Below are positions 1 to 6,773 of a DNA stretch of 24,486 nt, in pieces. The translations under genes were made by a program, and so were the position numbers. This DNA is from a candidate division KSB1 bacterium (lineage in GTDB: Bacteria > Zhuqueibacterota > JdFR-76 > DREG01): the NCBI GenBank assembly GCA_022566355.1, contig JADFJB010000067.1, forward strand, positions 1 to 24,486. Direction: 5' to 3'. Positions within the stretch are counted from its first letter, which is position 1, and every line of letters starts with the position of its first letter. The notes below the pieces were generated by a model. It was not told where the DNA came from. It searched no databases and was given only the letters and a program-made list of their open reading frames with translations.

Positions 1-245
1 GTTGTGCCAGGAAAGAAGTGTATTTATTTCTCAATTTCGCCGGAATGTCAAACATCAGGAGTTATCCAATTTCTTAATATTACCCTTTTAAGAGTGTTAT
101 GCAGTTAGATTAAAACCTATATAGTAACTTTTTTGTTGCAAGTCAATAAAAAGATTGTAATCTTTTGGGAGATATGAAGAAACTAATGAATTACTTGTTA
201 TACCTATAAGAATAATTTTAATGTTAATCAAAAACTGGAGATAAA
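1..245. other. Intergenic / left edge, no confident gene
   Basis: No reliable gene is seen. Frame 1 is open from the window edge to a TAG at 106-108, so a C-terminal tail of 35 residues is possible, but all three forward frames are open for similar lengths and none shows a recognisable motif. A perfect 8-base dyad lies at 149-166. The stretch is strongly AT-rich and carries the Shine-Dalgarno (CTGGAG, 235-240) of the next gene. Confidence 0.5.
149..166. promoter_or_regulatory. 18-base perfect dyad (operator-like or small hairpin)
   Basis: AAAAGATT at 149-156 is the exact reverse complement of AATCTTTT at 159-166, with GT between. It lies about 80 bases upstream of the TTG-started gene at 246. 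With only two central bases it suits a dimeric regulator site better than a stable RNA hairpin. AT-rich DNA produces such dyads by chance, so this is only a candidate. Confidence 0.25.
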
Positions 246-773
246 TTGAGTATTAAAGTTATTATTGCTCCTTATAAAGATCCAGCAGAAGGTTTAGATT
301 GGAATGAACAAACACCAATAGTAATTTATAAATTTAAAGAAAAATTGTTATCTTACCCCAATGGTGAAATAAACATAAAATTTTATGAGACAGATCATGG
401 AATAGGAGCATCTTTTCCCACCATATTATTAGAAATCATAGGTATAGCAAGTACATTATTTTTTGGAATTCCTACCCTCCACAAAAAGATAAGAGAATCG
501 TTAGTCGAGTGGAAAAAAATTAAAGAAGAATCGGATAAATTCGTAGAATGGTTGGGAAATATAATTCCGATTAGATCATATTCAATTGAAAAAGTATTTT
601 TAGATGCATTATCACATTTAGAGTCAAAGGCAAATATACTAGATTTAAAATTATTAGAAGTCAAAGAATTTTTTGGTAAAACTAGTTCAATTAAGCCAAG
701 TTTTGAAAAAAACAAATTCAAAAAAACCATTGATTTTGGACTTGCCACAAGTACAATTTTATCATCGATGTAA
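246..773 (+). CDS. Unrecognised 175-aa protein with one membrane helix
   Basis: I do not recognise this protein. The start is TTG at 246, supported by CTGGAG five bases upstream; no ATG alternative fits as well. Residues 1-50 are predicted mixed alpha/beta and soluble. Residues about 57-78 form a hydrophobic glycine- and proline-containing segment that could cross the membrane. A charged, probably helical part follows (79-105) and then a lysine-rich C-terminal domain (110-175). There is no signal peptide. The layout of a small beta-rich head, one apolar helix and a basic helix loosely recalls the effector-associated constant components (EACC1-type) of bacterial conflict systems, but I see no diagnostic motif and no partner gene, so this is a hint only. 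The gene is AT-rich like its surroundings and stands alone, with 84 bases before the next gene. The frame is probably real given the Shine-Dalgarno and the uninterrupted length. Confidence 0.6.
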   Translation: MSIKVIIAPYKDPAEGLDWNEQTPIVIYKFKEKLLSYPNGEINIKFYETDHGIGASFPTILLEIIGIASTLFFGIPTLHKKIRESLVEWKKIKEESDKFVEWLGNIIPIRSYSIEKVFLDALSHLESKANILDLKLLEVKEFFGKTSSIKPSFEKNKFKKTIDFGLATSTILSSM

Positions 774-857
774 CGGAATATATCCTAACTAAAATCAAAA
801 TCATATAACTGGAGAATGATTAAACAAGTTATTGTAATGAGTTGAAGGAGATTCATC

Positions 858-1406
858 ATGAAAGGGAGTTTTTCTATTTATTCATTACTCGTCTGTATAA
901 TTATAGTTTTTCTATCCTCAGAATCTACCTATGTGTATGCACAAAATGAAGTTTGGATACATGCTGGTTTAGGTATCAGTTCTCTCGGACCATTTGGAGG
1001 GAGTCCAGGCGGAAGTGCAGGCCTGAGTATTCAATCTAAGAAACTAATATTCTCCTTCCGAATGACGGCAAATTTGGAAGACATTGTATTCTCAACCGGA
1101 AGCGAGTTCTACGATATTGGATTGTTAGTTGGGGTAGCTACCCAAAACCGAAAATCCCATACATCATTTTCAATAGGGCTTGCAAGAGTAACTGGAATCC
1201 GTGTTACGGAAAATGTTCAATGTGTGTTTTTTTGTTTTAATGAAAGAGTAGACATTGATCCTACTATTGGTGTTCCAATAGTATTTCAATATTTTATGAA
1301 AGTAAGTGGTGTTATCGGTTACGGCTTCAATATTTACTGGAACATAAATAATGTGAAATCATTTGGGGGAATAACTCTTAATTTAATGCTTGGCAAATTG
1401 CGATAG
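858..1406 (+). CDS. Small exported beta-rich protein, outer-membrane-barrel-like
   Basis: A hypothetical secreted protein of 182 residues. A clear Sec signal peptide occupies residues 1-28: a Lys near the start, a hydrophobic core at about 8-20, and cleavage after the VYA at 26-28. The mature part is rich in Gly, Ser, Phe and alternating apolar/polar stretches and ends with a glycine-leucine-rich strand, as in small 8-strand outer-membrane barrels (OmpX/OmpA-like). It has two nearby cysteines around residues 117-120 (CVFFC) that may pair after export. The start is firm: ATG 858 has GAAGGAG eight bases upstream. No enzymatic motif is visible and there is no neighbour that gives a role. An outer-membrane or periplasmic location is inferred from the signal peptide and strand pattern, not from a named family. 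Confidence 0.7.
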   Translation: MKGSFSIYSLLVCIIIVFLSSESTYVYAQNEVWIHAGLGISSLGPFGGSPGGSAGLSIQSKKLIFSFRMTANLEDIVFSTGSEFYDIGLLVGVATQNRKSHTSFSIGLARVTGIRVTENVQCVFFCFNERVDIDPTIGVPIVFQYFMKVSGVIGYGFNIYWNINNVKSFGGITLNLMLGKLR

Positions 1407-1735
1407 AAAAGATGATATAGGAGTAGTACACGAGCTTCATGGCGAACAGCCGCACCACTTCCCCGCGAGGATGAACGATTCCTCTTTACAAGCTGTCCAT
1501 ACCCTTGATTAATATATAACCCAATCAATATCAAGGGAATCGTTGTATATCTGAAGAGATGAATATTGTTGAAGCATAATTCTTATTACGAGGGGATAGA
1601 AATAAAAACTACAGATTGTTCTGGTGTATTCGTCAAGAATTAAATACAAAAAACCGAAAGAATAGCTAGAAGGTAAGTAAATTCTCAAGAATAAGATTGA
1701 AATTTATTTTTATTTTAATATATTTTCCCGTGTCC
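1407..1735. other. 329-base gap, no gene; one 8-base hairpin
   Basis: I see no gene here. The only structure is a perfect 8-base inverted repeat, CCCTTGAT at 1502-1509 with ATCAAGGG at 1530-1537 and a 20-base loop. No T-run follows, so it is a poor terminator. The short minus-strand open frames crossing this stretch and the tRNA have no coding character. A promoter for the tRNA run must lie in or near the AT-rich end (about 1690-1730), but I cannot place it. Confidence 0.45.
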
Positions 1736-1808
1736 GGGGCTATAGTTCAGTTGGGAGAACGCTTGACTGGCAGTCAAGAGGTCGCCGGTTCGAGTCCGGC
1801 TAGCTCCA
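1736..1808 (+). tRNA. tRNA-Ala (GGC)
   Basis: A complete cloverleaf of 73 bases. The acceptor arm GGGGCTA pairs with TAGCTCC (one G-U), the D stem is GTTC/GAAC, the anticodon stem CTTGA/TCAAG encloses CTGGCAG (anticodon GGC, read as alanine), and the T arm GCCGG/CCGGC holds TTCGAGT. The discriminator is A1808. CCA is not encoded: the bases that follow are CT. Confidence 0.95.
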
Positions 1809-2149
1809 CTAGTTGTACTTGATCTATGTGAATACCTGCCTTTTAAAATTTCGTTAGTAACGAAATGTACAGTAATCACAAAAAAGTACTTTTCAAGAGA
1901 GGTACGATATCGATCCAAAATATATATTAATAATGATCTTTGTTGTTATATTGGTAGTTTCAATCAAAACGATGCGTTCCGTAAGAGCCGGAGTTCGTCA
2001 AAAAAGAAGAAAAATATTGGATCGGTTGCAAAACAGGGACGAGAATTCAACCCCCAAATAATTCTTTATTTAGCATTGCAAAGACCTGGAAATATTCTTG
2101 CAAAAAGATGAATTATGTTTTATATTTCTGACGCAATTTTAGCACTATT
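1809..2149. other. 341-base spacer between tRNA-Ala and tRNA-Gly
   Basis: This spacer is long compared with the 10-61 bases between the other tRNA genes. It holds a 19-base dyad at 1848-1866 (see separate entry). It also holds a 42-codon ATG frame, 1933-2061, whose product would be a hydrophobic N-terminus followed by a very basic tail; it has no Shine-Dalgarno and I do not call it. No transposase, integrase motif or duplicated tRNA 3' end (attachment site) was found. Confidence 0.4.
1848..1866. promoter_or_regulatory. 19-base dyad after tRNA-Ala
   Basis: ATTTCGTTA at 1848-1856 is exactly complementary to TAACGAAAT at 1858-1866 around a single G. It starts 40 bases after the tRNA. As RNA it could fold with a short loop and help end the tRNA-Ala transcript, although no T-run follows. 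As DNA it resembles an operator. Its function is unknown. Confidence 0.25.
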
Positions 2150-2221
2150 GCGGGAGTAGCTCAGCGGTAGAGCTTCTCGTTGCCAACGAGAAGGTCGCGG
2201 GTTCAATTCCCGTCTCCCGCT
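2150..2221 (+). tRNA. tRNA-Gly (GCC)
   Basis: A complete 72-base cloverleaf. The acceptor arm GCGGGAG pairs with CTCCCGC, the D stem is GCTC/GAGC, the anticodon stem TCTCG/CGAGA encloses TTGCCAA (anticodon GCC, glycine), and the T arm GCGGG/CCCGT holds TTCAATT. The discriminator is T2221. CCA is not encoded. Confidence 0.95.
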
Positions 2222-2282
2222 CTACTGAATAGCAGGGCATTTATTGAGTAAGATAATGCTCTTCATTTTTTAAGATTAAATT

Positions 2283-2354
2283 GGCGGCGTAGCCAAGTGG
2301 TAAGGCGACGGTCTGCAAAATCGTTATTCAGCGGTTCGAATCCGCTCGCCGCCT
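2283..2354 (+). tRNA. tRNA-Cys (GCA)
   Basis: A complete 72-base cloverleaf. The acceptor arm GGCGGCG pairs perfectly with CGCCGCC, the anticodon stem ACGGT/ATCGT (one G-U) encloses CTGCAAA (anticodon GCA, cysteine), and the T arm GCGG/CCGC holds TTCGAAT. The discriminator U73, typical of tRNA-Cys, is T2354. CCA is not encoded. Confidence 0.95.
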
Positions 2355-2371
2355 CTAAGTTCGAATATTTT

Positions 2372-2455
2372 GCCGAGGTGGCGGAATAGGTAGACGCTCA
2401 GGACTTAAAATCCTGTGTCCTTTTGGACGTGCCGGTTCGATTCCGGCCCTCGGTA
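2372..2455 (+). tRNA. tRNA-Leu (TAA)
   Basis: An 84-base tRNA with a long variable arm, as expected for a class II leucine tRNA. The acceptor arm GCCGAGG pairs with CCTCGGT (G-U at the end), the anticodon stem CAGGA/TCCTG encloses CTTAAAA (anticodon TAA, leucine), the variable arm is a GTCC/GGAC hairpin, and the T arm GCCGG/CCGGC holds TTCGATT. The discriminator is A2455. CCA is not encoded. It starts 17 bases after tRNA-Cys. Confidence 0.95.
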
Positions 2456-2464
2456 CAGTTGCAA

Positions 2465-2538
2465 GGGCGATTAGCTCAGGTGGTTAGAGTGCTTGCTTGA
2501 CATGCAAGAAGTCACTGGTTCAAGTCCAGTATCGCCCA
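2465..2538 (+). tRNA. tRNA-Val (GAC)
   Basis: A 74-base cloverleaf. The acceptor arm GGGCGAT pairs with ATCGCCC, the D stem is GCTC/GAGT, the anticodon stem CTTGC/GCAAG encloses TTGACAT (anticodon GAC, valine), and the T arm ACTGG/CCAGT holds TTCAAGT. The discriminator is A2538. CCA is not encoded. It lies nine bases after tRNA-Leu and is followed directly by a terminator-like hairpin. Confidence 0.95.
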
Positions 2539-2542
2539 CTTA

Positions 2543-2572
2543 ATAGCCATCCGAACCGGTGGCTATTTGTTT
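2543..2572 (+). terminator. Terminator-like hairpin ending the tRNA run
   Basis: ATAGCCATC at 2543-2551 pairs with GGTGGCTAT at 2558-2566 (nine pairs including one G-U) around a six-base loop, followed by TTGTTT. It sits four bases after the last tRNA. The T-tract is interrupted by one G, so termination may be partial. Confidence 0.65.
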
Positions 2573-2626
2573 AATGAATTAGGGATGTATGAGTATATTT
2601 TTCAACAGGTTAATTACTTATTTTGC

Positions 2627-2655
2627 TTGAAATCTTATTTAAAATTAATTATTAT
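2627..2655 (+). promoter_or_regulatory. Candidate sigma70-type promoter for the thrS operon
   Basis: TTGAAA (2627-2632) and TATTAT (2650-2655) are separated by exactly 17 bases, each differing by one base from the -35 and -10 consensus. It lies between the tRNA terminator and thrS. AT-rich DNA gives false positives, but the spacing, quality and position make it the best candidate here. Confidence 0.45.
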
Positions 2656-2686
2656 TTATCTTGAATTTTTTCAGGAATAAGATAAA
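2655..2686 (+). promoter_or_regulatory. Leader hairpin upstream of thrS
   Basis: TTTATCTT at 2655-2662 is the exact complement of AAGATAAA at 2679-2686, with a 16-base loop. It lies just downstream of the candidate promoter and 21 bases before the thrS start. thrS mRNA leaders in other bacteria carry structures used for control (the E. coli thrS operator, T-boxes in Firmicutes). This one is too short for a T-box and its role is unknown. Confidence 0.3.
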
Positions 2687-2707
2687 GAGAATTTTGTTTT
2701 TAAAGCG

Positions 2708-4633
2708 ATGAGTCTTCGAATAACTTTACCTAATAAAAGCACTGTTGAAGTTGAAAATGGTTCAACTCCTTATGAAGTGTTAAAAAAGCATGATCCGGCT
2801 TTATTGAAAGACGCATTAGTGGCCAAATTCAATGACCGTTTGATAGATATTCACGGTCCACTCATTGTTGATGGAAAATTGGAAGTCATCAATTTCTCTC
2901 ATGAACAAGGTAAAGAAGTTTATTGGCACAGCACCGCTCATTTGATGGCTCAAGCATTAAAAGAAGTATACCCGGAAATACAACTAGCCATTGGGCCTCC
3001 CATTTCCGATGGATTCTATTACGATATAGATCTGGACAAATCATTAAGCAGCGATGATCTCCCCGCATTAGAAGAAAAAATGCGTGAGTTAGGGAAACAA
3101 AAACTTGCTATTAAACGTGAAGTGATTCCAAAAGAAGAAGCGATCAAGCTTTTTTCAGACTCCCATGAAACTTATAAAATTGAGCTTTTGAATGAAATGA
3201 ACTCGGATGAGATCATTTCAATATACAGGCAAGGCAGTTTTGTTGATCTTTGCCGTGGCCCTCATTTGCCGAATACGGGTTATATCAAACATTTTAAGCT
3301 CCTGAATATTGCAGGCGCTTACTGGCATGGTGATGAAAAGAATAAAATGCTTCAGCGAATTTATGGTACCTCCTATCCTAAAAAAGATCAACTTGAAGAG
3401 CACATAAAACTACTGGAAGAAGCTAAAAAGCGGGATCATCGAAAGTTGGGAAAGAAATTGGAGTTATTCTCAATTAGCGAAGAGATAGGTCCAGGACTGA
3501 TTATTTGGCTACCAAAAGGGGCAAGAATCCGGAATGAAATTGAGCAATTTTGGAAGGATGAACATTTTAAATCAGGGTATGAGTTGCTGTACACACCCCA
3601 TGTGGCCAAATTAGATTTATGGCGTAAAAGTGGCCACGTTGATTATTACAGCGAACACATGTTTGCTCCTATGATTATTGAGGACGTTGAATATCAAATT
3701 AAACCCATGAATTGTCCCTTTCATATCGAGGTCTATAAAACCAAAATTCGTAGTTATAGAGACTTACCGATTCGTTATGCAGAGCTTGGAACGGTTTATC
3801 GATATGAAAGGTCCGGCGTTCTGCACGGAACTTTAAGGGTACGGGGATTTACCCAAGATGATGCCCATATTTTCTGCAGACCTGACAAAATTCAAGAAGA
3901 AATACTAAACATTCTTGATTTCACCATGTTCTTTTTAAAATCATTTGGATTTGAAGAGTTCGAAGTATTTTTGAGTACAAGGCCGGAAAAATATGTTGGT
4001 TCAATAGAAAACTGGGACAACGCTACTAATGCCCTTGAAGAGGCGCTCAAAATAAGAGAAATTGATTATAAAGTTGATCCTGGTGAGGGTGTCTTCTACG
4101 GACCAAAGATTGATATCAAAATTCGCGATGTTTTAAAAAGATACTGGCAATGTACTACTATTCAAATAGATTTTAATAACCCGGAGCGTTTTGAATTAAA
4201 ATTTGTCGGTGATGACGGACAATCTCATAGACCAATTATGATCCATCGGGCATTGTTGGGTTCCTTGGAAAGGTTTTTTGGAATTTTAATCGAGCAATAC
4301 GGAGGAGCGTTTCCAATCTGGCTGGCTCCTGTTCAAGTTGCAATATTGCCGATTGCAGATCGTCATTTTGAATTTGCACAAGAATGCAAAAATGAAATTT
4401 CAAAAACTGCAGGTCGGATATTTTTAGATGATCGGAATGAGAAAATTGGATATAAAATAAGAGAGGCTGAAACGCAAAAAATACCGTATATGATTATCGT
4501 TGGTGATAAAGAATTAGAAGGTAAATTCCTATCGGTCAGAAGGAGACACGAAGGTGATCTTGGGAAGTTTGAAGTGGATGAATTTGTTTCTATGATTGGC
4601 AAAGAAATTGATGAAAAATCAATTATTCACTAA
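2708..4633 (+). CDS. thrS: Threonyl-tRNA synthetase
   Basis: Charges tRNA-Thr with threonine in the cytosol. The 641 residues match the usual bacterial length. Domains in order: TGS at 1-62; editing domain at about 63-225 with its HxxxH (H74, H78) and the Cys/His pair C182/H186 that clears mischarged serine; class II catalytic core at about 243-535; anticodon-binding domain at about 540-641. All three zinc ligands that select threonine are present (C336, H387, H513). ATG 2708 gives the expected TGS start, but no clear Shine-Dalgarno precedes it. It is the first gene of the translation operon; infC starts 15 bases after its stop. Confidence 0.97.
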   Translation: MSLRITLPNKSTVEVENGSTPYEVLKKHDPALLKDALVAKFNDRLIDIHGPLIVDGKLEVINFSHEQGKEVYWHSTAHLMAQALKEVYPEIQLAIGPPISDGFYYDIDLDKSLSSDDLPALEEKMRELGKQKLAIKREVIPKEEAIKLFSDSHETYKIELLNEMNSDEIISIYRQGSFVDLCRGPHLPNTGYIKHFKLLNIAGAYWHGDEKNKMLQRIYGTSYPKKDQLEEHIKLLEEAKKRDHRKLGKKLELFSISEEIGPGLIIWLPKGARIRNEIEQFWKDEHFKSGYELLYTPHVAKLDLWRKSGHVDYYSEHMFAPMIIEDVEYQIKPMNCPFHIEVYKTKIRSYRDLPIRYAELGTVYRYERSGVLHGTLRVRGFTQDDAHIFCRPDKIQEEILNILDFTMFFLKSFGFEEFEVFLSTRPEKYVGSIENWDNATNALEEALKIREIDYKVDPGEGVFYGPKIDIKIRDVLKRYWQCTTIQIDFNNPERFELKFVGDDGQSHRPIMIHRALLGSLERFFGILIEQYGGAFPIWLAPVQVAILPIADRHFEFAQECKNEISKTAGRIFLDDRNEKIGYKIREAETQKIPYMIIVGDKELEGKFLSVRRRHEGDLGKFEVDEFVSMIGKEIDEKSIIH

Positions 4634-4648
4634 AAAAGGAGTGCTCAT

Positions 4649-5158
4649 ATCAAAGAAGGTGAACTAAGAATAAACGAACAAATAAAAGTTCCAAAAATCC
4701 GACTTATTGACCCATCGGGGAAACAATTAGGTGTTGTAGGAATAGAACAAGGATTACGATTAGCTGAGGATACAGGTCTTGACCTGGTAGAAGTAGCAGC
4801 TAAGGCTGATCCGCCGGTTTGCAGAGTAATGGATTTTGGTAAGTACAAATATGAGCTTACCAAGAAAGAAAAAGATCAAAGGAAAAAGCAACATGTCATT
4901 CATAAAAAGGAAATTAGACTACGACCAAAGACTGATGATCATGATTTAATGCACAAAATTAAACATGCTCGAAAATTCTTAGAAGAAGGTAACCGTCTGA
5001 AAATTACAATAATGTTTCGAGGAAGAGAGTTGGTTTACAAGGAATTTGGGTACACAATATTAAATCGAGTTCAGGAAGAGCTTGCGGATTTGGCCAAAAT
5101 CGACAAAGGACCAATCGAAGAAGGCCGGAACTTGGTTCTTTTTTTAGCAAAGAAATGA
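4649..5158 (+). CDS. infC: Translation initiation factor IF-3, ATC start codon
   Basis: IF3 binds the 30S subunit, keeps it apart from 50S and checks the initiator tRNA and start codon. Reading from ATC 4649 gives 169 residues with both domains: IF3-N (about 1-72, containing RLIDPSGKQLGVV and a LDLVEVA stretch) and IF3-C (about 83-169). The frame is closed upstream by the TAA at 4631 and has no ATG, GTG or TTG before codon 61 (ATG 4829), which would remove almost all of IF3-N. ATC has a textbook Shine-Dalgarno, AAAGGAG at 4635-4641, seven bases away. Rare start codons (AUU, AUC, AUA) are a known hallmark of infC, where IF3 represses its own translation by rejecting them. Same-strand neighbours thrS and rpmI are 15 and 9 bases away. 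Confidence 0.93.
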   Translation: MKEGELRINEQIKVPKIRLIDPSGKQLGVVGIEQGLRLAEDTGLDLVEVAAKADPPVCRVMDFGKYKYELTKKEKDQRKKQHVIHKKEIRLRPKTDDHDLMHKIKHARKFLEEGNRLKITIMFRGRELVYKEFGYTILNRVQEELADLAKIDKGPIEEGRNLVLFLAKK

Positions 5159-5167
5159 GGTAAAAAT

Positions 5168-5362
5168 ATGCCAAAAATGAAATCAAACCGTGGAGCACGC
5201 AAGAGATTCCACTTAACCGGTTCAGGAAAAGTGAAGCGTTCAAAGTCGTGTAAAAGTCATATTCTAACCAAGAAAACAACTAAAAGAAAAAGAAATCTGC
5301 GCAAAGGTGGTTATATTGCCGAGCAAGATAATCCTAGAGTTAAACGAATGATAGGTGTGTAA
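5168..5362 (+). CDS. rpmI: Large ribosomal subunit protein bL35
   Basis: A 64-residue, strongly basic protein of the 50S subunit, of normal family length. The start region ([13 protein letters not shown]) and the C-terminal [17 protein letters not shown] pattern are typical of bL35. ATG 5168 follows a GAGG that overlaps the infC stop codon, suggesting translational coupling. In E. coli the rpmI-rplT pair is repressed by bL20 acting on the mRNA; whether that control exists here cannot be seen by eye. Confidence 0.96.
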   Translation: MPKMKSNRGARKRFHLTGSGKVKRSKSCKSHILTKKTTKRKRNLRKGGYIAEQDNPRVKRMIGV

Positions 5363-5371
5363 GGAGAATGG

Positions 5372-5716
5372 ATGTCCAGATCAACAAATAATGTAGCATC
5401 CCGTCGGAGAAGAAAAAGAATTTTAAAAAAGGCCAAGGGATATTGGGGAAGGCGAAAAAATATTTTTAGAACTGCAAAATTAGCAGTTGAAAAAGGATGG
5501 CTGTATGCATATCGTGATCGAAGAGCAAGGAAGCGGAATTTCAGAAGGCTTTGGATTACACGGATCAATGCCGCAGCGAGGCTTAACGGGCTGTCCTATT
5601 CCAGGCTAATGAATGGTTTAAAAATCAAACAAATTGAAATAGATCGAAAAATTTTGGCGGAATTAGCTGTAAATGACCCTACTACGTTTTCCGAAATTGT
5701 AGCGCTGGTTAAGTGA
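5372..5716 (+). CDS. rplT: Large ribosomal subunit protein bL20
   Basis: A 114-residue basic protein that binds 23S rRNA early in 50S assembly. A long, very basic N-terminal helix ([19 protein letters not shown] region, about 10-30) is followed by the compact C-terminal domain with the family's [17 protein letters not shown] and [15 protein letters not shown] patterns. It starts nine bases after rpmI, with AAGGAG upstream of ATG 5372. Confidence 0.97.
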   Translation: MSRSTNNVASRRRRKRILKKAKGYWGRRKNIFRTAKLAVEKGWLYAYRDRRARKRNFRRLWITRINAAARLNGLSYSRLMNGLKIKQIEIDRKILAELAVNDPTTFSEIVALVK

Positions 5717-5729
5717 GTAAAGGGATGCA

Positions 5730-6761
5730 ATGTCGGAAACTCTTATTGATGATCATGTTGATAAACTACAAGAACTGAGGAGTGAATTCTTTTCCGAGAT
5801 CAAAGATTGTGATAATTCAAAGAAATTAGAACAACTCCGCATTAAATACCTTAGCAAAAAGGGATTATTGCAAAAATATTTTTTCCTCCTTGGAAGCATA
5901 TCACAGGATATTCGACCTCGATTTGGTAAAGAGCTTAATCTTTTACGAAATGATCTTACTCGAATCATCCAGGAGGAAACCGATAAATTCAAAGAAGTTG
6001 TAAAGCGAAAAGAGGGCGTAGATGTTTCACTGCCAGGTTTTCGGAAGCGGTATGGTAAAAAGCACCCTTTAACACAAACTTTTGATGAAATAAAATCTAT
6101 TTTTACATCAATGGGTTTTTCAATCGAAGAAGGCCCGGAAATCGAATCGGATTACTATAATTTTGAAGCATTAAACATTCCTGAAGGTCATCCGGCGAGA
6201 GATATGCAGGATACATTCTATCTTGAAAACGGATGGCTTCTTCGTACACACACTTCCCCTGTACAAATCAGGGTGATGCAATCTCAATATCCGCCAATTA
6301 GAATGATTGCTCCGGGTAGATGCTATCGCAAAGATACTCCAGATGCCAGTCATTCTCCATTCTTTCATCAATGCGAAGGATTAGTAGTCGGCACAAATAT
6401 AACATTCGCCGATTTAAAAGGGGTTATCTCCGCATTTGCTAAAAAAATGTTTGGCCCGGAAATTAAGATTAGGTTTCGGCCCAGCTATTTTCCATTTACC
6501 GAACCAAGCGCCGAATATGATTTTACCTGTGTAATTTGCAAAGGACAAGGTTGCAAGACGTGCAAAGGATCGGGATGGTTGGAAATTAGTGGCTCCGGTA
6601 TGGTGGATCCGGAAGTATTCAAAGCTGTTGGTTATGATCCGGAGAAATATACCGGTTTTGCCTGGGGTATGGGCGTTGAGCGGATTGCAATGTTAAAATA
6701 TGGAATCAAGGATATTCGTTATTTTTATGATAATGATATCAGGTTTCTCACCCAATTTTAA
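5730..6761 (+). CDS. pheS: Phenylalanyl-tRNA synthetase alpha subunit
   Basis: Catalytic subunit of the alpha2-beta2 enzyme that charges tRNA-Phe. Residues 1-90 form the N-terminal coiled-coil arm that contacts tRNA. The class II core (about 105-343) carries motif 2 around RCYRKDTPDASHSPFFHQCEG (about 197-217) and motif 3 GMGVERIAML (313-322). Four cysteines, C267, C270, C275 and C278, make a CxxC-x4-CxxC zinc-ribbon-like insert, a variant found in many bacterial PheS proteins. ATG 5730 has an AAAGGG upstream. rplT ends 13 bases earlier and pheT starts 12 bases later. Confidence 0.97.
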   Translation: MSETLIDDHVDKLQELRSEFFSEIKDCDNSKKLEQLRIKYLSKKGLLQKYFFLLGSISQDIRPRFGKELNLLRNDLTRIIQEETDKFKEVVKRKEGVDVSLPGFRKRYGKKHPLTQTFDEIKSIFTSMGFSIEEGPEIESDYYNFEALNIPEGHPARDMQDTFYLENGWLLRTHTSPVQIRVMQSQYPPIRMIAPGRCYRKDTPDASHSPFFHQCEGLVVGTNITFADLKGVISAFAKKMFGPEIKIRFRPSYFPFTEPSAEYDFTCVICKGQGCKTCKGSGWLEISGSGMVDPEVFKAVGYDPEKYTGFAWGMGVERIAMLKYGIKDIRYFYDNDIRFLTQF

Positions 6762-6773
6762 TTCAAATTTCAA

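Noticed and set aside
1-108. C-terminal tail of a gene entering from the left in frame 1
   Set aside because: Only 35 open codons with no motif, and the other two forward frames are open for similar lengths, so nothing singles out frame 1.
1933-2061. 42-codon ATG frame with hydrophobic N-terminus and basic tail in the tRNA spacer
   Set aside because: No Shine-Dalgarno, no recognisable motif, and the composition is what AT-rich random sequence gives. Another frame nearby reads YIGS, which recalled GIY-YIG nucleases, but no further motif follows.
1736-2538. tRNA run as an integration site for a mobile element
   Set aside because: No integrase, transposase or duplicated tRNA 3' end is visible in the window.
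4829-5158. infC called from its first ATG (109 residues)
   Set aside because: This would remove the IF3 N-domain, whose sequence is plainly encoded upstream in frame behind a Shine-Dalgarno and ATC.
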